From Bacteroidales bacterium UBA5762 (lineage in GTDB: Bacteria > Bacteroidota > Bacteroidia > Bacteroidales > TTA-H9), in contig DIEY01000033.1 of the NCBI GenBank assembly GCA_002418865.1, positions 1 through 11,514 on the forward strand: a DNA stretch of 11,514 bases. The letters run 5' to 3'. A program made the position numbers and the translations under genes. How positions within the stretch are numbered: the stretch's first letter is position 1; each line of letters opens with the position of its first letter. Positions 1 to 6,106 of this stretch are shown here, piece after piece. The notes beneath the pieces are model-generated. The model was given only the letters and a program-made list of their open reading frames with translations, did no database searches and was not told the DNA's origin.

Positions 1-343
1 ACGATTGATTCGATTAAAATAATATTTAACACAGAACAAGTTATCAACCTACTTTATACCGATTTTAGGTTTATTTATCAAATTTTACTTTTACAAAAGT
101 TGTGAGCCCTTGCTATAAATTTTCTTATCAGGCCAATGAAACTTGTGTTTAAATGATTCTTGAACTATCCATCCCTTATAACGAGATCAATGTTTATATA
201 GCTTTCACAATAAAAAAACTTCTTTTATTGAAAAAATTTTTCTGTAACTTTCAATAAAACAATTTAAATCTCGATTATAATTGAATTTCTTGTTCAATAG
301 GGCTTTATTTTGAAAAGGAACGACATATTTGCAATAAGAAATT
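1..343. other. Intergenic region upstream of the pullulanase promoter
   Basis: This stretch is AT-rich and I see no gene in it. One frame stays open from the window edge to a TGA at 103-105, but it codes for a low-complexity, hydrophobic and lysine-rich peptide with no recognisable motif, so I do not call it the end of an upstream gene. I found no tRNA or structured RNA. The only structure is the set of inverted repeats at 208-259, described separately. Confidence 0.6.
208..259. repeat. Overlapping inverted repeats able to form two alternative stems
   Basis: TTTTATTGAAA at 223-233 is an exact 11-bp inverted repeat of TTTCAATAAAA at 249-259, with a 15-nt loop. The same central TTTTATTG (223-230) is also complementary to CAATAAAA at 208-215, with a 7-nt loop. 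The central arm can therefore pair with either flank but not both. Each stem has only one G-C pair, so stability in RNA would be low. The structure lies about 85 bases upstream of the predicted -33 element, so it may be a terminator remnant of an upstream gene, a protein-binding site, or chance in AT-rich DNA. Confidence 0.45.
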
Positions 344-373
344 TTGGATATAAGTGCCAATGCATTAGATTTG
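344..373 (+). promoter_or_regulatory. Bacteroidota-type housekeeping promoter
   Basis: TTG at 344-346 (within TTTTG 342-346) is followed after exactly 19 bases by TAGATTTG at 366-373. This fits the -33 TTG and -7 TAnnTTTG consensus of the primary sigma factor in Bacteroidota. Transcription would start near 378-382, giving a leader of roughly 25-30 bases before the pullulanase ATG at 407. The motif is complete and correctly placed, but no experiment backs it. Confidence 0.6.
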
Positions 374-406
374 CTAAACAATTTCAACCCTAAACGATAA
401 TAGGAT

Positions 407-2437
407 ATGGGTGTCAAAAATTTCATATTCAGAAACAAAACTATTTGCATGCTTGCACTTCTAAGTATTTTAACTGGATTTGAATCACAGCAGGAAATCC
501 AGCATAAGACGGACAATTATGATCAATTTCCTTATTATGAAGGAAATGATTTGGAGATGACCTATAAGCCAGAAGGAACATTTTTCAGAGTATGGGCGCC
601 GACGGCCGAATTGGTAGAGGTAAGAATCTATAAAGAATATGAAGACAAAGAATGTCAAATGGCAGTGAATATGGAGCAAGATGTTTCAGGCACTTGGAAA
701 AAATATATAGAGGGTGATCTTCATCACAGATACTATACTTTTCGGATACGATATCAAGGAGATTGGTTAGAGGAGACGCCAGGAGTTTACGTAAAGGCAA
801 CGGGTGTGAATGGCAAGCGAGGTTTCATTTGTGATCCATCCGAAGCCGATCCAGAAGGATGGCAGGATGATAAGGGGCCTATATTGATATCTGCGGTAGA
901 TGCCGTGATTTATGAGCTACATTTGCGAGATATAAGCATTCATCCCAATTCTGGGATAAAAAACCGCGGAAAATATCTTGGCCTTACGGAGAAGGGAACA
1001 AAAAATATATGGGGGCAAGCCACAGGACTCGATCATTTAAAAGAGCTTGGTATCACTCATGTTCATTTACTTCCTGTATTCGATTTTCTTTCGATTGACG
1101 AAAGTCAGACTAACTCGCGACAGTACAACTGGGGTTACGATCCTCAGAATTACGATGTTCCTGAGGGTTCGTATGCCACTAATCCTTTCGATCCATTGAA
1201 TCGCATCAATGAATTTAAACAAATGGTGAAAGCCTTACATGAGGCAGGCATTGGAGTCATTATGGATGTAGTATACAATCACACGGGTGAAACACAAAAA
1301 TCTAATTTCAATCTGTTGGTTCCGGGATATTATTATCGCCATACGGCTAAAGGTGAATGGTCGAATGCAAGTGGTTGTGGTAATGAAACTGCCAGTGAAA
1401 GACCCATGATGAGGCGTTTTATATTAGAATCGGTAAAATATTGGGCCACAGAATATCATATTGATGGTTTTCGATTTGATTTAATGGGCATACATGACAT
1501 AGAAACCATGAATTTAGTCAGACAAACCTTACATGCCATCAACCCTAATATCATTATCTATGGTGAAGGATGGACGGCTGGCGATAGCCCTTTGCCAGCC
1601 GAACAAAGAGCTTTGAAGGCTAATGTAGCACAAATGCCAGGGATAGCGGTTTTCTCGGATGAATTGCGTGATGCGGTGAAGGGCCCATGGTACAATAGTA
1701 CAGAATCGGGTTTTATAGGTGGTATAGCCGGACTGGAAGAAAGCATAAAGTTTGGTATTGTGGCAGCTACTCAACATCCACAAATAGATTATCATCGTGT
1801 AAATTATTCAAAAGTTCCTTATGCGGCTCAACCCGAGCAGTGCGTTAATTATGTATCTTGTCACGATAATCATACACTCTGGGACAAAATACGTTTGACA
1901 GTAAAAAATGCTTCTGAAGAAGAATTAGTAAGAATGAACATGACTGCCAGTGCCCTAGTGCTTACATCACAAGGAATACCTTTCTTGCACAATGGAGTTG
2001 AAATGATGCGTTCGAAAAAAGGAGTAGAAAACTCATTTAAATCGCCCGATAGCATCAACCAAATTGACTGGAATTGGAAATATTTATACGGCCGTGCAGT
2101 TAAATTTCATCAGCAACTCATTGAGCTTCGGAAACAACATCCTGCATTTAGAATGAGGACCACTAAAGAAATCTCAGAAAATCTTCATTTTTTACCCATC
2201 GCAAAACCATGCATTATAGCCTATACCTTGAATGGAAAGGCAGTGGGTGACAGCTGGCGAAAAATTCTGGTCATCTTCAATGGAAACCGACACCCCGAAA
2301 ATATTACCATACCCGATGAACATTGGAAAATAATCGTAAATGGTGACCGATTTCTGCCCTCTCCTGTGCCCTATACAGAAAAAGGACATCTTACTTTACC
2401 CGCATCATCAGTCATTATACTTGCAGTTACTGAATAA
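407..2437 (+). CDS. pulA: Type I pullulanase (GH13_14, CBM48-containing)
   Basis: This enzyme hydrolyses alpha-1,6 branch linkages in pullulan, glycogen or starch dextrins. An N-terminal CBM48-like beta domain lies at about residues 48-140, the GH13 barrel at about 165-580, and a C-terminal beta-sandwich at about 590-676. The type I hallmark YNWGYDP is at 240-246. The four GH13 regions are MDVVYNH (286-292), GFRFDLMG (354-361, nucleophile Asp358), YGEGW (385-389, acid/base Glu387) and SCHDN (484-488, Asp487). At 676 residues it matches compact Bacteroidota pullulanases without extra CBM41 modules. The N-terminus has a basic stretch, a hydrophobic core (about 13-25) and then ESQQ, so it looks exported. 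The would-be lipobox LTG ends in Phe25 rather than Cys, which leaves the final location uncertain. Start 407 sits 33 bases downstream of a good promoter. The branching enzyme follows after 15 bases. Confidence 0.93.
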   Translation: MGVKNFIFRNKTICMLALLSILTGFESQQEIQHKTDNYDQFPYYEGNDLEMTYKPEGTFFRVWAPTAELVEVRIYKEYEDKECQMAVNMEQDVSGTWKKYIEGDLHHRYYTFRIRYQGDWLEETPGVYVKATGVNGKRGFICDPSEADPEGWQDDKGPILISAVDAVIYELHLRDISIHPNSGIKNRGKYLGLTEKGTKNIWGQATGLDHLKELGITHVHLLPVFDFLSIDESQTNSRQYNWGYDPQNYDVPEGSYATNPFDPLNRINEFKQMVKALHEAGIGVIMDVVYNHTGETQKSNFNLLVPGYYYRHTAKGEWSNASGCGNETASERPMMRRFILESVKYWATEYHIDGFRFDLMGIHDIETMNLVRQTLHAINPNIIIYGEGWTAGDSPLPAEQRALKANVAQMPGIAVFSDELRDAVKGPWYNSTESGFIGGIAGLEESIKFGIVAATQHPQIDYHRVNYSKVPYAAQPEQCVNYVSCHDNHTLWDKIRLTVKNASEEELVRMNMTASALVLTSQGIPFLHNGVEMMRSKKGVENSFKSPDSINQIDWNWKYLYGRAVKFHQQLIELRKQHPAFRMRTTKEISENLHFLPIAKPCIIAYTLNGKAVGDSWRKILVIFNGNRHPENITIPDEHWKIIVNGDRFLPSPVPYTEKGHLTLPASSVIILAVTE

Positions 2438-2452
2438 TACTCTTTATTATCT

Positions 2453-4468
2453 ATGGAATACAAAAGATTAAAGCTCGTAAAAGAAGACCCATGGCTGGAG
2501 CCCGTTGAAAAAGAAGTTTTTGATCGTTATCAGCGTTATAAAAATCGTCTAAATGAGATAACCAGCTCATGGGGCAGCCTTGTAAAATTTGCCAATGCTC
2601 ACAATTATCTGGGTATTCACTACAGCAAGAAAGACAAGGGATGGTATTACCGAGAATGGGCTCCACGTGCATTTGATCTTTATTTTATGGGCGACTTCAA
2701 CAATTGGGACAGGTTTTCGCACCATTTAAAGAAGAAAGACAATGGAATATGGGAAATTTTTCTGCCTTATGATGGGTATAAAGATAAATTCGTTCATGGT
2801 AGTAGGGTGAAAGTTTTGGTTCATGGAAGAAATGGCTGGCATGAACGTATTCCAGTTTATATCAGACGAGTGGTTCAAGACCCTAACACTAAAGATTTTT
2901 CGGGGCAGTTGTGGTTTCCTCCTCATCCTTTCAATTGGGAAGGAGATAATTACAGAATTTTGGGTCAGGAAGCTCCCTATATTTATGAATGCCATATCGG
3001 GATGGCACAAGAGGAACCTCGGATAGGAACCTATCGTGAGTTCGCCGATAACATACTTCCACACATCAAGACTTGTGGATATAACATGATACAAATCATG
3101 GCCATAGCCGAACATCCCTATTATGGTTCGTTTGGATACCACGTGAGCAATTTCTTTGCGCCTTCTTCACGTTTTGGAACACCAGAGGACTTAAAATATT
3201 TGATTCACAAGGCGCATTTAATGGGCTTAGGTGTTATTATGGATATTGTGCATTCGCATACGGTGAAAAATTATAACGAAGGTTTGAATGATTTTGATGG
3301 TGAAGAAGGTTTATATACTCATGTTGGCCCCAGAGGTGATCATCCAGCATGGGACTCCAAACTATTCGATTATGGTAAAACCGAAGTACTTCAGTTTTTG
3401 CTTTCTAATATTGCTTACTGGATGAAGGAGTTTCACTTCGATGGATTTCGTTTTGATGGAGTAACCTCCATGATGTATTTTCATCATGGGTTTGTGGGTA
3501 ATTGGACACGTGAATCGTATTTCTTGGATGGAGTAGAATGGGATGCTATTACCTATCTTCAATTAGCCAACACTCTTATTCATAAAATTAGAGCCGATGC
3601 TCTCACTATAGCAGAAGATGTGAGTGGGATGCCGGGAATTTGCAGCCCCATTATTCATGGAGGTATAGGTTTTGACTATCGTTTGGGGATGGGAATACCT
3701 GATTACTGGATAAAAATATTGAATGAGAAAAAGGATGAAGACTGGGATATGGGCGAACTTTACCATGCTATGCTTAATCGGAAGTTTGGAGTTAAGACCG
3801 TAGCTTACTGTGAATCACACGATCAGGCATTAGTAGGGGACAAAACCATAGCTTTTCGTTTAATGGATCAGGAAATGTACTGGCACATGAGCATTAATGA
3901 CCCAAATCTCGTTATCGATCGCGGGATTGCTTTGCACAAGTTGATACGCATTTTTTCACTTTCGCTGGGTGGTGAGGCTTGGTTAAACTTCATGGGCAAC
4001 GAGTTTGGGCATCCAGAATGGATAGACTTTCCCAGAGAAGGTAACCGCTGGAGTTATTGGTATGCACGTAGGCAATGGTCGCTGGCTTATAATCCCAATT
4101 TAAAATACAAGTTTTTATTGGCTTTCGATAAAGCCATGATACAATTAGCTAAGACCTATGATATTATGCGCTCGCCTTATCCTAATTTGCTAAACATCGA
4201 TCAGCAACATAAAACTATTATTTTTGAACGTGCAGGGCTTATCTTTGTCTTTAATTGGCATCCTACCTTAAGTATACCCGATTATGCCTTCCCTGTTCCC
4301 GAAACAGGCATTTATCGAATCATTCTTTGTAGTGATGATGAACAATTTGGTGGGCATCAAAGAGTGAATACACATATAGATTATCCAGCCATACCTGGCC
4401 CTGAGGGAACAGGCGTAGCTAAAATCTATAACATCAACCGCGCTCTCATCGTTCTTCAAAAAGCCTGA
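2453..4468 (+). CDS. glgB: 1,4-alpha-glucan branching enzyme, eukaryote-like GH13_8 type
   Basis: This cytoplasmic enzyme (no signal peptide) cuts alpha-1,4 chains and rejoins them through alpha-1,6 bonds, making branches in glycogen. A CBM48-like N-terminal domain covers about residues 50-150, the GH13 barrel about 175-560, and an all-beta C-terminal domain about 580-671. Key motifs are DIVHSH (264-269), GFRFDGVTSMMY (331-342, nucleophile Asp335), TIAEDVSGMPG (385-395, acid/base Glu388) and ESHDQALVGDKT (454-465, Asp457). The segment GNEFGHPEWIDFPREGN (515-531) and the ESHDQALVGDKT motif resemble plant, animal and fungal branching enzymes rather than the E. coli GlgB type. This subfamily is known from Bacteroidota. 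It lies 15 bases after the pullulanase, whose activity is the reverse in terms of branches. Its TGA stop overlaps the ATG of the sigma factor by one base (TGATG), so the two are probably translationally coupled. Confidence 0.93.
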   Translation: MEYKRLKLVKEDPWLEPVEKEVFDRYQRYKNRLNEITSSWGSLVKFANAHNYLGIHYSKKDKGWYYREWAPRAFDLYFMGDFNNWDRFSHHLKKKDNGIWEIFLPYDGYKDKFVHGSRVKVLVHGRNGWHERIPVYIRRVVQDPNTKDFSGQLWFPPHPFNWEGDNYRILGQEAPYIYECHIGMAQEEPRIGTYREFADNILPHIKTCGYNMIQIMAIAEHPYYGSFGYHVSNFFAPSSRFGTPEDLKYLIHKAHLMGLGVIMDIVHSHTVKNYNEGLNDFDGEEGLYTHVGPRGDHPAWDSKLFDYGKTEVLQFLLSNIAYWMKEFHFDGFRFDGVTSMMYFHHGFVGNWTRESYFLDGVEWDAITYLQLANTLIHKIRADALTIAEDVSGMPGICSPIIHGGIGFDYRLGMGIPDYWIKILNEKKDEDWDMGELYHAMLNRKFGVKTVAYCESHDQALVGDKTIAFRLMDQEMYWHMSINDPNLVIDRGIALHKLIRIFSLSLGGEAWLNFMGNEFGHPEWIDFPREGNRWSYWYARRQWSLAYNPNLKYKFLLAFDKAMIQLAKTYDIMRSPYPNLLNIDQQHKTIIFERAGLIFVFNWHPTLSIPDYAFPVPETGIYRIILCSDDEQFGGHQRVNTHIDYPAIPGPEGTGVAKIYNINRALIVLQKA

Positions 4469-5037
4469 TGAAAAAATATCAACCATCTTTAGATCGAAGA
4501 CTTACGGAAGAGGATTTTAAAAATCTTTTTTTAAAAGAATTTGCTAATCTCAAGAATTATGCTCATTCTATAGTAAAAGAAAATGAAACCTCTTCAGATA
4601 TTGTTCAGGAAGCCTTTTTAGCTTTATGGGAAAACCGCGAAAAATTTGAAAATGAACGCAATCCTAAACCTTATCTTATCACCATCATCCGCAATAAATC
4701 TATTAATTATTTGCGAAATCATAAAAAATATCACCCCGATCTCGAGGCTATTGAAGACTGGGAACAACATTTGACCGTACAATCTACTGATCAGTATACC
4801 CAAAAACAATTAAAGGCCAAAATACAAGAAACCTTAGATCATCTCCCTCCAAAATGCCGTGAAATTTTTATGATGAATAGACAGAAAGGCTTAAAATATA
4901 AAGATATTGCTTCCACATTGGGAATTTCGGTAAAAACTGTAGAAGCACAAATGGCTAAGGCTTTAAAAGCTTTTCATGATAATCTCGGCGAGTTTATCAT
5001 GCTACTACTTGCATTTTTTATGAAAATTTTCTTTTAA
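4468..5037 (+). CDS. ECF-type RNA polymerase sigma-70 factor (FecI-like, Bacteroidota group)
   Basis: This is a 189-residue alternative sigma factor that would direct RNA polymerase to a small regulon, probably including the receptor genes downstream. Region 2 spans about residues 22-88; SSDIVQEAFLALWENREKF (42-60) is its core-binding part and PKPYLITIIRNKSINYLR (67-84) the -10 recognition helix. Region 4 spans about 115-170, with LPPKCREIFMMNR (126-138) and a helix-turn-helix at about 144-163. The start is fixed by the one-base overlap with the branching enzyme stop. I find no convincing promoter of its own, since -7-like motifs inside glgB lack a -33 partner. The last 14 residues (176-189) form a strongly hydrophobic tail, unusual for a soluble DNA-binding protein. 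The FecR gene follows after a 55-base gap. Family assignment is firm; the regulon is inferred. Confidence 0.92.
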   Translation: MKKYQPSLDRRLTEEDFKNLFLKEFANLKNYAHSIVKENETSSDIVQEAFLALWENREKFENERNPKPYLITIIRNKSINYLRNHKKYHPDLEAIEDWEQHLTVQSTDQYTQKQLKAKIQETLDHLPPKCREIFMMNRQKGLKYKDIASTLGISVKTVEAQMAKALKAFHDNLGEFIMLLLAFFMKIFF

Positions 5038-5076
5038 CTCAGTATAAGGGTAAATGAATGATTGTGTGTTTTATAT

Positions 5077-5083
5077 AAAGGAG
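5077..5083 (+). promoter_or_regulatory. Strong Shine-Dalgarno site of the anti-sigma gene
   Basis: AAAGGAG ends 9 bases before the ATG at 5093. It decides this start codon and stands out because the other genes here have no comparable purine box, as is common in Bacteroidota, where Shine-Dalgarno use is weak. The other junctions in this cluster rely on stop-start overlap or A-rich leaders. Confidence 0.6.
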
Positions 5084-5092
5084 AATTAGACC

Positions 5093-6106
5093 ATGGACGT
5101 TCCTGAAGATATTCTTGAATTAATTACCAGTTACTTATCGGGCGAATTGAACGAAGAAGGCATTCGCCGTCTTGTCAATTGGCTCAACGAATCAGCCGAC
5201 AACAAGAAGCTTTTTTTAGAGTACAAAAAGGCATGGGAACTCCAAGCAAGCATTATGGAACCAGCTATTAAGCCGGAGGAAGAATGGGAAAATTTCAGAA
5301 GGAAGAATTTATCTGCCTTCATGAAAAATGAAGTCAAAGAAAAAAGAACAAATTCAAGGTTTGGTCAATCGTATTGGAGAATAGCCGCTTCATTGGCTCT
5401 GATCTTTATTTCGGCTTTAGCAGCTATCTACCTTTTCAGAAATCAGGAAGTTGAAATCTTACAAACTCAAGCCATAAAAGAAATTTTCACTTTACCTGAT
5501 GGATCCATCATTACTTTAGCACCGAATAGCAAGGCAATTTATGATGGGTCTTATGGCAAAAAAGAAAGAAAAATTATGGTTACCGGATGGGCTTATATAA
5601 AAGTTGAAAAAAATGAGAATCTTCCTTTTAGGGCTTTGGCTGGAAATTTAGAAATATTGGTTAGTGGGACATCCTTTTATATTCAATCTTCAGCTACTAG
5701 CCAAGATGCCTTGGTAGTGCTCGAAAGCGGGAAAGTAAAAGCCTATCGCAAAGGGAATCCCTCTGATGCTATAGAATTGAAACCAGGTCAAGCAGCCTCA
5801 TATATATCAAGCAAAGACATCTTTACCATTACCCATCCTGAACCCAATTATGCAGCATGGAATACGCTTCGATTTTATTTTAATAACACATCTCTTGAGG
5901 AAGTCGTTACTCTGATAGAGCGAGCTTATAGTATAAAAGTTAAACTATCATCCCCCGATATTGGGACATGCAGACTTACTGCAACTTTTGACAACCAAAG
6001 TCCTGAAGCCATACTCCAGGTGATTGCATCTGCACTTCACCTAAAACTCGAAGGAGGAAACACAGAATTCGTTCTAAAAGGAATGCCCTGTCAATCAAAT
6101 AAATAA
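5093..6106 (+). CDS. FecR-family transmembrane anti-sigma factor with C-terminal DUF4974 domain
   Basis: This inner-membrane regulator would bind the ECF sigma factor through its cytoplasmic N-terminus (about residues 1-90) and sense the outer-membrane receptor in the periplasm. One transmembrane helix lies at about 96-115 (YWRIAASLALIFISALAAIY). The FecR domain follows at about 125-222, with the typical LPDGSIITLAPNSKAIY (134-150) and GWAYIKV (165-171) signatures. The C-terminal 258-326 is the DUF4974 region, an STN-like alpha/beta fold of the kind that also forms the receptor's signalling domain. At 337 residues it has the usual length for Bacteroidota FecR proteins. The start at 5093 is supported by AAAGGAG nine bases upstream. 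The stop overlaps the receptor start by one base (TAATG). Whether it only inhibits the sigma factor or is also needed for its activity, as in E. coli FecR, cannot be read from the sequence. Confidence 0.93.
   Translation: MDVPEDILELITSYLSGELNEEGIRRLVNWLNESADNKKLFLEYKKAWELQASIMEPAIKPEEEWENFRRKNLSAFMKNEVKEKRTNSRFGQSYWRIAASLALIFISALAAIYLFRNQEVEILQTQAIKEIFTLPDGSIITLAPNSKAIYDGSYGKKERKIMVTGWAYIKVEKNENLPFRALAGNLEILVSGTSFYIQSSATSQDALVVLESGKVKAYRKGNPSDAIELKPGQAASYISSKDIFTITHPEPNYAAWNTLRFYFNNTSLEEVVTLIERAYSIKVKLSSPDIGTCRLTATFDNQSPEAILQVIASALHLKLEGGNTEFVLKGMPCQSNK

Noticed and set aside
1..105. Possible 3' end of an upstream gene (frame 1, stop at 103-105)
   Set aside because: Only about 34 codons are visible, with a biased composition typical of AT-rich noncoding DNA and no recognisable motif.
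205..516. Minus-strand open frame of 103 codons overlapping the pullulanase start
   Set aside because: It is Cys/Leu/Lys/Phe-rich with no motif and overlaps both the predicted promoter and the signal-peptide coding region of the clear pullulanase gene. It looks like a chance frame in AT-rich DNA.
2726..3142. Minus-strand open frame of 138 codons
   Set aside because: It lies wholly inside the well-conserved branching enzyme and has no recognisable domain, so it is a shadow of the real coding strand.
4219..4247. Two -7-like motifs (TATTTTTG 4219-4226 and TATCTTTG 4240-4247) that could form an internal promoter for the sigma gene
   Set aside because: Neither has a TTG at the required 19-23 base distance, they lie about 220 bases upstream of the sigma start inside the branching enzyme coding region, and such 8-mers are frequent in AT-rich sequence.
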